Shown here piece by piece: positions 18,601 through 34,645 of a stretch of 46,972 nucleotides of DNA. Source of the DNA: JAYVYM01 sp046593925 (GTDB lineage Bacteria > Actinomycetota > Actinomycetes > Mycobacteriales > SCTD01); contig JBKJQN010000060.1 of assembly GCA_046593925.1 (NCBI GenBank), positions 1 through 46,972 on the forward strand, read 5' to 3'. Both the position numbers and the translations under genes were made by a program. The notes under the pieces are model-generated. The model was given only the letters and a program-made list of their open reading frames with translations. It had not been told where the DNA came from and did no database searches. Each line of letters starts with the position of its first letter. Position 1 is the stretch's first letter.

Positions 18601-21600
18601 GCACGACCTGTTGAGCTTTGCCGACGACACACCCCACCTCCTGCAGACGATCCTGACCCCTACCGGCGACGGCGGCGGCCGACTCAAGGTGTTCAGCTGG
18701 GAGGCCGATGCCAGCGTGTGGCAACCGCACGTCAGTGCCCGGGTCCGGTCCCTCCCGGCCGGTGACGAGGCGCCCGCGCCGGACCTGAACGAAGTGCGTG
18801 ACCGGTGCCTACATGAGATCCGCCCGCTGGCCTACTACGACCGGCTGCGCCAGGAGGGGCTGGAGTACGGTCCGCGGTTCCGGGGCATCGAGTCGCTCCG
18901 GGTCGGCGAAGGTGAAGCCATCGGGCAGGTGCAGCTACCGGAGACGCTGACGGGCGAGGCGGCGTCGTACGGGGTGCATCCGGCCCTGCTGGACGCCTGC
19001 CTGCAATTGATGGGGGCAGCCCTCGCGGGGGACTATTCCGGTGTGGGTGCCGACGCTGGCGGGCTGGTCTACCTGCCGGTCGAGGTCACGTCCTTCCACG
19101 TGGTCACCCCCGGGCAAGCCCTGGTCACGGCGCACGCTGTCGTCCACGACGACCCGGGCGGGGGACCCAAGACCTGCGATGTCCGGCTCTACGGCGAGCG
19201 AGGCCGTCTGGTGGCCGAGGTGACCGGCCTGCGGGTCAAGCCAGTCGGTCGCTCCGCCCTGCGCCGAGCATTCCAAGCCCAGCGGACCGACTGGAGTTAC
19301 GAGCTGCGGTGGCGACAACAGCCCCGCTGCGAAAGCCTCGCGGGTCGACCGGCCCGCTCGCCGGAGGATCGGCCGAGCCGCTGGCTGATCCTGGCCGACG
19401 AAACCGGCGTGGGGCAGGCGCTGGCCGACCAGCTGGAACAGCGCGGCGATGCGGTCAATGTGGTTCGTGCCGCAGCACCGGACCGCCGCCCAGAGGGCGC
19501 GCGCCCGACGGCCCTTGTGGACCCGATGAACCCCACCGACTTCACGGCCCTGCTCGCGCGGAACGGCGGTCCATACCGCGGAGTGATCTACCTCTGGGGC
19601 ATGGATGCGACGCCGGCCGAGCTCACCACCGCCGAGTCCCTGGCGAGCGACGAAGGGCTGATCTGCGGCGGAGCCTTGCACCTGGTCCAGGCCCTGGTCC
19701 GTCAGCCCTGGGTGGGCTCGAGCCGGCTGTGGCTGGTCACCTGCGGCTGCCAGTTGCCGGGGCCGTCGGCGGCGCCCTTCGCGCCGGCGCAGGCGCCACT
19801 GTGGGGACTTGGCCGCACCCTCGCGGTCGAGCACCCCGAGCTGCGTTGTGCGCGCGTCGACCTGGACACCGTCGGCGTCGACGACAACGTGCGGACCCTG
19901 CTGGCCGAGGCGGACGCGACGGGACAAGACGACCGGTCCGGACGCGACCGTCAGGGCCAGGAGGATCAGGTGGCGTTCCGCCACGGCGAGCGTTTCGTCG
20001 CCCGCCTGGTGAGGTCGTCCGAGCCGACGCGTCCCGGCGGAGCCCGCACTCCGACGGCCGGCCAGTCAAGGCAGCTGGTCATCGGCTCACGGGGCAACCT
20101 GGACGCCCTGACGTTCGAGGCGACCCGCCGCCGGGCTCCCGCCGCCGGGGAGGTGGAGATCCGGGTCCGGGCCGCCGGGCTGAACTTCCGCGACGTGCTC
20201 AACGCGTTGGGCGCGTACCCCGGCGCCCCCGGCCCGTTGGGGCTCGAATGCGCCGGGGAAGTTTCCGCACTCGGCGCCGGAGTGGAGGAGTTCTCGGTCG
20301 GCGACGCCGTCGTTGGGCTGGCCCCGGGATGCTTCGGCACCTTCGTGACCGTCCCGGCCGTGCTCGTCGCCGACAAACCGGAGACGATGAGCTACGCCGA
20401 AGCCGCGACCATCCCCATCGCCTTCATGACCGCCTACTACGGACTGTGCCACCTGGCGCGGATAGCGCGCGGCGACCGCATTCTGATCCACTCCGCCGCG
20501 GGCGGGCTGGGTCTGGCCGCCACGCAGCTGGCGCTTCGGGCCGGAGCGGAAGTCTTTGCCACGGCAGGCACCGAAGCCAAGCGCACGTATCTGCGGTCCC
20601 TCGGTGTGGATCACGTCATGCCCTCGCGCACGCTCGATTTCGCCGCCGAGGTGACGGCGTCGACCGAGGGGCAAGGCGTCGACATCGTGCTCAACGCCCT
20701 GACCGGGGAGTACATCCCGCGCAACCTGTCGGTTCTGGCCCCCGCCGGGAGGTTCGTCGAAGTCGGCAAGATCGGCGTCTGGGATTCCGACCAGGTCAAG
20801 CAGGTCCGCCCCGACGCGTCCTACTTCGTGCTCGACCTCGGCGAGGAAGTCGGGCGCAACCCGGACCTCATCGGCGGCATGCTGCGCGACCTGATGCGAG
20901 AATTCGCCGCAGGAATGCTGCGCCCGCTCCCACGACACGTCTTCCCGATGCCCCAGGCGACCGATGCATTCCGCCTCATGACAAAGGCGAGGCACCTCGG
21001 GAAGATCGTGCTGACCCAGGAAGTGGGACTGTCGGATGTCGCCGAGGACCGTTTTCGCCCGGACGCCTCTTATCTGATCAGCGGTGGGCTGGGCGCATTG
21101 GGTCAGCAGGTCGCCCGCTGGATGGTGGAACGGGGGGCGCGAAACCTGGCACTCGTCGGTCGCAGTGGCCCCTCCGTGGAGGCCCAGGCGGTCGTGGATG
21201 AGTTGACCGCGGCGGGCGCCCAGGTGCTGCTCATCGGCGCGGACGTGGCCCGTCCGGAGGAGGTGACCCGCGCGCTGGCGACGATCAGCGATGCGCTGCC
21301 GCCGCTGCGGGGCATCGTGCATGCCGCCGGGGTGCTCGACGACGGCATCGCGTTGCACCAGGATTGGGCGCGCTTCGCCCGCGTCCTGGCCCCCAAGGTG
21401 CAGGGGACCTGGAACCTTCACGCCCAGACCCGCGGCGCCGCGCTGGACTTCTTCGTGTTGTTTTCCTCGGTCGCCGCGATCTGGGGTAGCGCGGGGCAGA
21501 GCAGCTACGCAGCAGCGAACGCCTTCCTCGATGCCTTGGCGCACGCCCGCCGTGCCCAGGGACTGCCTGCACTGAGCATCAATTGGGGTGGCTGGTCGCA

Positions 21601-22317
21601 GGTCGGCCTCGCCTCCGGTGACGAGGTGAGCGGACGGATGACCGGGCACGGGATGAAGGCCATCACGCCGGACGCGGGCGTGGTGGCGCTGGAGCACGCG
21701 ATGCGCCAGCAGGCGGCGCAGGTGGCCGTCGTGCCGATCGACTGGCCGGTCTTCCTGGCCCGGTTCCCCGTCGACCGAGTCCCGTCCCTGCTGGCCGAGA
21801 TGAGCCGCGAGTCGCGGCGTCGACCGGGCGACCAACAGCCGTCGCCGGGTCAGTCCGACCTGCTGCAGCGGCTGACGGAGGCCGGTGCGGACAACCGCCG
21901 ACGGGTCCTGTCGGACTACCTGGTCGAGCAGGCAAAGCTCGCCCTCGGCCTCGACGCGCAGGCCACGCTCGACCCGCGGCGGCCGCTGAACGAGCTGGGG
22001 CTGGACTCGTTGATGGCCATCGAGATGCGCAGCAAACTGGGCCGCGCGGTCGGCCACCCCCTGCCGGCGACGATCCTGTTCGACTACCCCACCGTCGAGG
22101 GGCTGGTCGGCTACCTCGCGGGCGAGGTGCTCAACCTTCCCAGCGATCGGGCACGGGACGGCCGCGGCTCGACCAACGGACACGCGCCGCCACCGCCGGA
22201 CGTGCGCGACATCCGCGCCCCGGCGATGGCCCCCGCAGGATCGACGGAAGGCGACGTCTCGGCCGACCTGGCCGACGAACTCGCCGCCGTCGCGGTCGTG
22301 CTGAAAGGCGACCAACG

Positions 22318-22321
<4 letters not shown>
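15641..22321 (+). CDS. Type I PKS module KS-AT-DH-ER-KR-ACP (fully reducing)
   Basis: It extends the thiazolyl thioester by one unit and reduces it to a saturated chain. The KS has C188 (TACSTSL), HGTGT and NVGHLES. The AT has S646 in GHSMG and FASH where malonyl-type ATs have HAFH, which points to methylmalonyl or a relaxed choice. The DH has H951 (LDDHRVCGRAVFP) and D1118 (HPALLDACLQ), so it looks active. A structural KR half precedes the ER, whose NADPH loop is HSAAGGLGLAA (about 1617). The KR (GGLGALG about 1815, Y1956) has the LDD signature of B-type enzymes. The ACP has S2123. Length 2226 residues; ATGA overlaps couple it to the genes before and after. No methyltransferase domain is present. 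Confidence 0.94.
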
Positions 22322-28875
<6,554 letters not shown>

Positions 28876-28907
28876 CCCGAGCCGGACAGGTCGGAAGGAG
28901 GAACAAC

Positions 28908-29879
28908 GTGCGGCATAAGGGTTCCTACGCACGCCTGTCGGCCACCGTCGAATTGGTCCTGGCGCCGCTGTCCTTTCTCCTGTACCGGCTCACTCGGTTC
29001 TGCGTCCAGCGTCTCGTCCAGCTCGACGGCCGCCGACCGCACGCGCGGGCGAGGAGCTGGCAGGTCCTGGACGGTACGGCTGTGCGCAGACCACTCAACA
29101 TGCTGGCCTTGATGACGTCAGCACCCCGGTGGAACACCCACGCTCTCATCGCGCTGGCCGGGCCGCTCCAGGTGAGGCACACCCTCACCATCGACGCCTC
29201 CGCGGCGGCGAGATCGGCGGCCTCCTGGACAGTCGTCGTGCACTCCGAGCCCGCGCACCGCATCGTCGCGAGCATCGGCTCGGTCGACGCCACGGGTGAC
29301 GGTCCACTGCACCGCGTGAGCCTCCCTCCCGGCAGCTACCGGCTGGCCTTGCGCTACTACCACTGGTCGGCCCCGGTCGCCCTGCCCGCCGTCGAGGTCG
29401 ACGGCGTCCCCACCGTGGCGGCCGTCGCCATGTCGGCGGGCACCAACGACTTCTACCACGGCCTGCGCGAGCGCAGCAGTCTCTTCTACGTGAGCCTGCA
29501 TTCCTACGTGTGCACGCTGCTGCGCCATCGCCGATGGTTCCCCCGCTCGTTCGTGGCGCGGGAGTACCTCCCGGCCGGCAATCCGCAGACGGCGTTCTAC
29601 TACGGATACCTGGCGGCCGGAACGAGACTGGACATCGACCTCGGCGATGACCTCCTCCAGACCCACGACGCATACTTCACTTCCTACAATCGCGCCAGTC
29701 TTCCCGTCATGTGGTATCCGCTCACAGAGAGCAGGCACTGCAGCTCGCCGAGTTCGGTCACCGGCTCCTACCTCATCCGGGTCCAGGCCAGGGGAATCGC
29801 CGGGCCGGCGCGGGAGCCCAATCGGGTGCGCGTTCAGGCGCTACCAGGGGCCCCCGAGGGTGCGCAAACGGCTGACTGA
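28908..29879 (+). CDS. Membrane-associated protein, possibly DUF6208, last gene of the biosynthetic operon
   Basis: A 323-residue protein that starts at GTG 28908 behind a strong GGAAGGAGG site, 32 bp after the PKS stop. An N-terminal hydrophobic segment (about residues 15-31, LVLAPLSFLLYRL) is followed by a mainly beta-strand domain with aromatic clusters such as APRWNTHALI, GSYRLALRYYHWS and NPQTAFYYGYL. From memory this pattern resembles DUF6208, seen in cyanobacteria near FAAL and olefin-type PKS genes; this needs a profile search. No catalytic motif is visible, so I assign no reaction. A role in handling the lipid product at the membrane is a guess. Its last 107 bp overlap the convergent phosphopantetheinyl transferase frame. 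Confidence 0.75.
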   Translation: MRHKGSYARLSATVELVLAPLSFLLYRLTRFCVQRLVQLDGRRPHARARSWQVLDGTAVRRPLNMLALMTSAPRWNTHALIALAGPLQVRHTLTIDASAAARSAASWTVVVHSEPAHRIVASIGSVDATGDGPLHRVSLPPGSYRLALRYYHWSAPVALPAVEVDGVPTVAAVAMSAGTNDFYHGLRERSSLFYVSLHSYVCTLLRHRRWFPRSFVAREYLPAGNPQTAFYYGYLAAGTRLDIDLGDDLLQTHDAYFTSYNRASLPVMWYPLTESRHCSSPSSVTGSYLIRVQARGIAGPAREPNRVRVQALPGAPEGAQTAD

Positions 29880-30525
29880 CCCAGGCCGGGTCATCGGGAG
29901 CACCCGCGGACAGTCGGCGGGCGACCTGGGCCGGCGCGACACACGCCCCCACGAGGTCAACCTCGTCGAGAAACTCATTAGGTAGGAGGAAGTCCGGCCG
30001 AAGAGCCTCTGCCCGGGCCAGACAATCGATGCCGACGACGCCCGCCTTGACGAGCGCCTCTTTCACCACCCAATGCCTGAGGAATTCCCGGTACGGATCG
30101 GCGGTCGACCGGACGACGAGGGCCTCGGCAGCGGACAGCGTGCTCCACACGACGCTGTCCGCGCGCGGCGGACACACCGCCTGAATGTCGATGCCGAGCG
30201 GACCACGATCGGTGGCCGCGGCGGATACCCAGCCGCCGCTGTGTGACCACGACACGTGCACCGCGGGTGTACCGGAAACGTACGGGCGGCCGTGCGGTCC
30301 ACCGCATTGTGCGCAGCGCTGCTCGACGACGATCTCCGATGCCACGCCGCCGGTGAGGGCGGCCACGCACATCCGCACCGCCACGTGCGCGCCGATGAAT
30401 TCCTCGCGATCACTCCGACGGCGGAAGCGGGCGGCTCGCTGCCGCTCGTCACCGGACAACACCGAGACGACCCGGGCGGACCGGGCCAGCACTGTGACGG
30501 CGGGCTCGGCGATGAGCACCAGCAT
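29773..30525 (-). CDS. Sfp-type 4'-phosphopantetheinyl transferase
   Basis: It transfers phosphopantetheine from CoA to the carrier-domain serines and is needed to activate the ACPs and the PCP encoded on the other strand. It has the Sfp-family motifs: VSWSHSGGWVSAA, then GPLGIDIQ (Mg-binding Asp) and HWVVKEALVKAGVVGI (the W-x-x-KEA-x-x-K signature). ATG 30525 begins 18 bp after the stop of the ABC permease gene, so the two are probably cotranscribed. The last 50 or so residues are Pro/Arg-rich, lie outside the family core and overlap the convergent gene, so this tail may be dispensable read-through. Confidence 0.9.
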   Translation of the reverse strand: MLVLIAEPAVTVLARSARVVSVLSGDERQRAARFRRRSDREEFIGAHVAVRMCVAALTGGVASEIVVEQRCAQCGGPHGRPYVSGTPAVHVSWSHSGGWVSAAATDRGPLGIDIQAVCPPRADSVVWSTLSAAEALVVRSTADPYREFLRHWVVKEALVKAGVVGIDCLARAEALRPDFLLPNEFLDEVDLVGACVAPAQVARRLSAGAPDDPAWVSQPFAHPRGPLVAPERAPDWAPAPARRFPWPGPG

Positions 30526-30543
30526 GAGAGGCGGCGTCTGAGC

Positions 30544-32115
30544 TCAGCGCGAGGCGAGGTTCGGCTGCCTGACCGCGCCGGCGGCCCGGACGGGGGTCGG
30601 CGGTGGGGTTGGCGTCGCCCCGGTCTGTGTCGGCTTGGTGGCCCGCCGGTAGGCCACGATGACGGCCAGCCCGAGTGTGACCGGCCAGGCCAGGCCGATG
30701 AGCAATGGCACCCAGTCGTTGAATGTGTGCAGCAGGGCACCGTCCAGCAGGACGCGTGAGCCGCCGTACCCGGGGAGGAACTTGGAGCCGCCGGTGGGTG
30801 AGCTGTGCAGCATGGGGCTTTGCACGATGCCGATGTCCAGGAAGGGCAGCAGGAAAGCGATGAACACCCCGCCGACCCGGCCAAAGATCGGCGCGAGCAA
30901 GGCGCCGACCAAGCCGTAGGTCACGGCGATGAGGAGATTGGCGGCAGCGTAGAGCGGCCATCGAGCGGCGTGGAATACCAGCGCGGTGGTGGCCATGGAG
31001 ATGGCGGTGGCGGCGACGGCGTACAGCAGGAGCACGCCGAGGCGGGCGGTCAACAGGGCAGACGGACGCAGCCCGGCGAGGGCGGCGCGGCGGTCGCCGT
31101 CGTGGCTGTCGATCACACCGAACAGGCCGACCAGGGCAGCGAGGGAGCCGATCGCGATCGGTGCCATGGTGGCGCCGTGCACGTCGGGCATCGGAACCGT
31201 ACGGGCGAAGATGCCGCCGGGCCCGGTGAGGAAGAACGTGATGGGCTTGTCCGGCGTGACCGCCTTGGCGCCGAGGATGAACACCACCGGGATGGCGACC
31301 AACAGCCCCCACAGGGCGGGGTTGCGATGGGCGGCCTCCCAGGCGGCCCGCCACGCGGCGCCGGCCTGGTCGAGCCTCGAGCCGGGGTGGGCGTGGCGAG
31401 CCTTGCGGTGCGCGGTGCGGCTGCGTGTGGCGGCCAGTGCCCAGGCCGCGACGGCCGCTGCGGTCGTAGTGAGGAGTGCCCAGCCCAAGTCGCCGATCCG
31501 TCCGCCGTGGCCGGAGGGCAGGTCGACCATCCACAGGGTAACGAAGTGGGTGGGCAGGCCACGCGTGGCGACCCGGTCGGCGGCGCCCATGGCGGGACCG
31601 AAGAACACGTCGATGATCCACACGAACAGGACGATCACTGTGCCGTTGACCGGCGAGCTGACCACCGACCCGACTCCGGCGCCGATGGCCACATAGATGA
31701 CGGCGAACATCAGGGTGCCGGCCACGGCTCGCCCGGGGGAGTCGATCCCGGTCCGGGCGGCGAGAGCGATAAGCGCGGTGGTGGCAGCCAGCAGCGCGAG
31801 ACATCCGCCGGTGAGAAGCCGGGCGAGTGCAAGCCGCGAGGCGGGTATGCCTGCGATGACCACCCTGCGGTCGGTGTCTCGGGTGGCCGCGGTCTGGAAG
31901 TACATCGCGATCCCGGCCAGGAATGCGGCGGCCCAGCCGGCGGTGGCGGTCTGTACGGAGGACCCGGGCGGGCCGCCGAGCAGCTTCGCAAAATCCGCCA
32001 GGGAACCACCCACGACGACGACGAAGACCGTGGGGATGACGGCGAGCAGGAGCAGGTTGACCGGATTGCGGACGTAGTCGGTCAGGAATCGGCGCACCAG
32101 CACCAGGGTCGTCAC
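30544..32115 (-). CDS. ABC-2 type exporter permease, duplicated-half form
   Basis: A 523-residue integral membrane protein with about 12 hydrophobic helices in two similar halves. The first half begins with RRFLTDYVRNPVNLLLLAVI and the second with AHRNPALWGLLVAIPVVFIL, so it looks like two six-helix permeases fused. With the adjacent ATPase it should form an exporter, plausibly for the lipid-thiazole product or for self-protection. It starts at GTG 32115, overlapping the ATPase stop (GTGA); the open frame extends further upstream but only into the ATPase gene. It is followed by the phosphopantetheinyl transferase gene. Confidence 0.88.
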   Translation of the reverse strand: MTTLVLVRRFLTDYVRNPVNLLLLAVIPTVFVVVVGGSLADFAKLLGGPPGSSVQTATAGWAAAFLAGIAMYFQTAATRDTDRRVVIAGIPASRLALARLLTGGCLALLAATTALIALAARTGIDSPGRAVAGTLMFAVIYVAIGAGVGSVVSSPVNGTVIVLFVWIIDVFFGPAMGAADRVATRGLPTHFVTLWMVDLPSGHGGRIGDLGWALLTTTAAAVAAWALAATRSRTAHRKARHAHPGSRLDQAGAAWRAAWEAAHRNPALWGLLVAIPVVFILGAKAVTPDKPITFFLTGPGGIFARTVPMPDVHGATMAPIAIGSLAALVGLFGVIDSHDGDRRAALAGLRPSALLTARLGVLLLYAVAATAISMATTALVFHAARWPLYAAANLLIAVTYGLVGALLAPIFGRVGGVFIAFLLPFLDIGIVQSPMLHSSPTGGSKFLPGYGGSRVLLDGALLHTFNDWVPLLIGLAWPVTLGLAVIVAYRRATKPTQTGATPTPPPTPVRAAGAVRQPNLASR

Positions 32116-32801
32116 TTCGGGCCGGCCTTGCCGCCCCGTACCGCCACTATACGGTCGAAACGCTCCTCGTCGACGACGAAATGGCTGATGATCAACACTG
32201 TCCGGCCAGCGGTGCGCCGCTGCGCGACCAGGTCCCAGAACTTCAGATACGTGTCCCAGTCGAAGCCGGCATAAGGTTCGTCGAGGAGGAGCAGGTCGGG
32301 ATCGGCCAGGAGAGCCAGGCCAAGGTTGAGCTTGGACAGGGTGCCGCCGGAGAGCTGGTCGGCACGGGTGCTCGCATAGCGGTCGAAACCGAGCGCGTCG
32401 TAGATCCCTTGCCGGGACTGGGTCGTGGCCTCGCCGGTCATGCCGTAAGCACGGCCGAACAGGTCGAAGTGCTCGTTGCAGGTCAGCCGCGGATACACAA
32501 GAGGCTCCTGCGGGCAGTAGCCCAGCCGACCGCTGACTGCGACGGTGCCCCGGTCGGCGGCAAGAGCGCCGACTAGAATCTTCATCAGGGTGGACTTGCC
32601 CGAGCCGTTCTCCCCGGTGAGCCCGACCACTTCGCCTGGGTAGAGGGTGAGGTCCGCACCGGTCAGGACCTGGGCGGTGCGGCGTCGTGGCCAGATGCCG
32701 CGCCGGTAGGCCTTGGTGAGGCCCGCCGCCCGCAACACCGTGTTGCGTTCGTCGGGAGCAACCGGTTTCGTTGATTGCGCTGAAATGGCGAGGGTGGTCA
32801 T
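32112..32801 (-). CDS. ABC transporter ATP-binding protein
   Basis: The ATPase subunit of the exporter, 229 residues, cytoplasmic. Walker A is GENGSGKST, the signature is LSGGTLSKLNLGLALL, Walker B is LLLLDEPYAGFD and the H-loop is ISHF. ATG 32801 is chosen because GGAGGCGG lies just upstream; an upstream in-frame ATG at 32855 would add 18 residues that do not match the family. It opens a three-gene minus-strand operon (ATPase, permease, phosphopantetheinyl transferase) that converges on the biosynthetic genes. A good promoter lies about 210 bp upstream. Confidence 0.92.
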   Translation of the reverse strand: MTTLAISAQSTKPVAPDERNTVLRAAGLTKAYRRGIWPRRRTAQVLTGADLTLYPGEVVGLTGENGSGKSTLMKILVGALAADRGTVAVSGRLGYCPQEPLVYPRLTCNEHFDLFGRAYGMTGEATTQSRQGIYDALGFDRYASTRADQLSGGTLSKLNLGLALLADPDLLLLDEPYAGFDWDTYLKFWDLVAQRRTAGRTVLIISHFVVDEERFDRIVAVRGGKAGPK

Positions 32802-33011
32802 GTCCGCCTCCGGGCGCGCGTAAGGGGTTTCTCGTTCCGGACAGGCCGGCAACAACGCGCGACGAGGATCGGACCGTTACCACGGGTCGAAGGACGGCCA
32901 GTCATTCGCGCGGAAGGTGTCCTGACAGATCCGGCAGGAGCGACCTCGCTCGCGGGAAGGCGACGAAAACGCGGCGCTCACGCTCCGGACTGGCTGATAC
33001 TTAGCACCACT

Positions 33012-33040
33012 ACGCTAGGCTCCATAAAGGACGCTGTCAA
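33012..33040 (-). promoter_or_regulatory. Sigma-70-type promoter for the exporter operon, with a dyad
   Basis: On the minus strand TTGACA (33040-33035) and TAGCGT (33017-33012) are separated by 17 bp, close to consensus. A short inverted repeat, TAGC-N8-GCTA (33002-33017), overlaps the -10 box and could be an operator. The rest of 32802-33323 holds no gene I can support; the leader of about 200 nt before the ATPase gene is unexplained. Confidence 0.6.
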
Positions 33041-33323
33041 TGATGAGGCCGCCGGTATGTCTACCGCTTGCCGGATGAGGGTTGGTCCGCCGCCAGCCTT
33101 ACCGGACAGAGCACTTACACGGCGTTCACCGAGACCTGGCTAAGGGGCTCTTCGAACGTGAGTGTCCCCTACGACGTTGCCAAGCAGCCGCCGTCTACTC
33201 CGGTCCCGTCGAGGTGGGGGTGCGTCGTAGGTCCTGCTTGTGCGGATCATCGCGTAGAGGACGTCGTTGAACCGGCGGTCCTCGGCTGGTCGCCGCCGCG
33301 CTGACCGTCCTTGCCTTCACCGG

Positions 33324-33750
33324 ATGTCGCCGGCTCAGCCTCCGCCCTGCCCCGCCCGGGCGCCGCCGCCGGTGCTGTTCACCGGGGCGCTCCTCGTGCC
33401 GCTCGCGGCGGCCCGACCGGCGCTCGCACACGACCCCGGCAAGGGCGAGGCGGCCTGCAGCGCCCGGCGCACCGCCACCCGCACCGGCGAGACCGGCACC
33501 CTCACGGCCCGGGTCGGGCGGCCCTGCCCGACGGGCGGCACCGCCGAGGTCGTCGGCCGCCGCGCCGGCCGGACCCTGCGGGCGCTCGCCGCCCCCAGAC
33601 CCGACCCGGCGGGCGGGCGCCGGGACGCTGTCACTGCCCGACGACGGCCGCTGGTTCGCCCACCTGCCGCTCGACGACAGGGCCGGCGCCTGGCTGGAGA
33701 CCTGGCTGCAGATGCCCTCCGGCGCCACCCGACAGACCGCCGGGGGCGAC
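33324..33750 (+). pseudogene. Secreted protein gene of a copper locus, frameshifted and truncated
   Basis: ATG 33324 begins a protein with a clear signal peptide (VLFTGALLVPLAAARPALAH) followed by HDPGKGE. The frame then degrades. Near 33625 another frame picks up coding sequence, TLSLPDDGRWFAHLPLDDRA, ending with WLETWLQMPSGATRQT just before about 33750. The whole resembles small secreted proteins found beside Sco1 and CopC genes, but I cannot name the family. Its 3' end is cut by an unrelated fragment on the opposite strand. It faces the Sco1 operon tail to tail. Confidence 0.55.
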
Positions 33751-33909
33751 GGTGTCGCGATGGTTGGTTTGCATGATGCGCTGGACTTGGTTGAACAGGT
33801 GGTCGACGAGGCGGCAGTTCCCGGCGGTGATCCGGGCGATGGTGGCGACAGCGACGCTCTCGGTGAACTCGTCGGTGCCGGTCGAAACGAGCCCGTCGAC
33901 CGTGCTCAC
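33745..33909 (-). pseudogene. TniB/IstB-like transposition ATPase, C-terminal scrap
   Basis: About 50 codons on the minus strand read FTESVAVATIARITAGNCRL followed by VDHLFNQVQRIMQTNHRDTV. This is the helical C-terminal region of AAA ATPases that help transposases choose targets, where the usual text is of the form IARITxGNFRLxxRLxxQIxRIMxIN. Both ends are lost: the 3' side runs straight into the decayed secreted-protein gene and the 5' side into the tail of the Sco1 gene. It marks the scar of a lost transposon. Confidence 0.6.
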
Positions 33910-33964
33910 CGGCGGTCCCCCGGTCCCCCGGTGCCGGTCCGCCCGCCGGCCGGGGACGTCGCGG

Positions 33965-34645
33965 TCACGTCGCCGCCAGGAGCGCCCGGAAGTCGTCGGC
34001 GTACTGCGTCGGGGTCGTCCCGCCGGTGTACACGACGACCTTGTCCCGGTAGAACACGTACACGCTCCCGGTGTGCTCCACGACCGCCCCCGCGCCCGTC
34101 GGGCCGTCCGTGGGGGTCGTCACCACGTCCGTGCGCGGTGCCTTGAGGGCGTCCAGCGCCTCCCGGCTCGTGTCGTTGCCGCCGAGCAGGCCGGGGTAGC
34201 CGGTGTCGAAGCGGTCGAGCCAGGCCCGCAGAACCGGGGGCGTGTCACGCGCCGGGTCCTCCGACACGAACGCGACCCGGACCTTGTCGCGGACGGCCGG
34301 GTTGAGCGCCCTGCGGGCGCTGGTCAGGTCCGCCATCGTCGTCGGGCACAGGTCCGGGCAGTTCGTATAGCCGAAGAACAAGACGGTGAGCTCGCCGGCG
34401 GGCCGGGCGCCCAGGTCGAAGGGCATCCCGGTCGTGTCGGGTAGGACCATCGCCGGACGCGGGATCACGTCGCCTACGTCGGTGCCGTTCAGGCCCGCGG
34501 TCGCCTGCGACCCCCCGGTCACCTCGAAAGCGCGGTCCCTCGAGGGGGAGCAGGCCGTCGCGAGCAGGCCCGCCACGGCCAGCAGGACGACCGTCCGTGT
34601 CGCCCGCGGGGAGCATCTCGGCGGCGCGGCCGTCGGACGGTTCAC
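33965..34645 (-). CDS. Sco1/SenC-family copper chaperone lipoprotein
   Basis: An extracytoplasmic thioredoxin-fold protein that delivers copper, classically to the CuA site of cytochrome c oxidase. It has a signal peptide with lipobox LLATAC, the copper motif CPDLCP in FFGYTNCPDLCP, and the third ligand His in EHTGSVYVFY. Length 226 residues is normal. The start is GTG 34645, overlapping the stop of the upstream beta-propeller lipoprotein gene (GTGA). With that gene and the divergent CsoR it forms a copper module. Confidence 0.92.
   Translation of the reverse strand: MNRPTAAPPRCSPRATRTVVLLAVAGLLATACSPSRDRAFEVTGGSQATAGLNGTDVGDVIPRPAMVLPDTTGMPFDLGARPAGELTVLFFGYTNCPDLCPTTMADLTSARRALNPAVRDKVRVAFVSEDPARDTPPVLRAWLDRFDTGYPGLLGGNDTSREALDALKAPRTDVVTTPTDGPTGAGAVVEHTGSVYVFYRDKVVVYTGGTTPTQYADDFRALLAAT

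Noticed and set aside
32112..32883. Upstream extension of the permease frame as an ATPase-permease fusion
   Set aside because: The extension is out of frame with the ATPase domain and is a shadow; the two genes overlap by GTGA.
33311..34444. 377-codon plus-strand frame across the Sco1 region
   Set aside because: It crosses two remnants and lies antisense to the Sco1 gene; the translation is Arg/Pro-rich noise.
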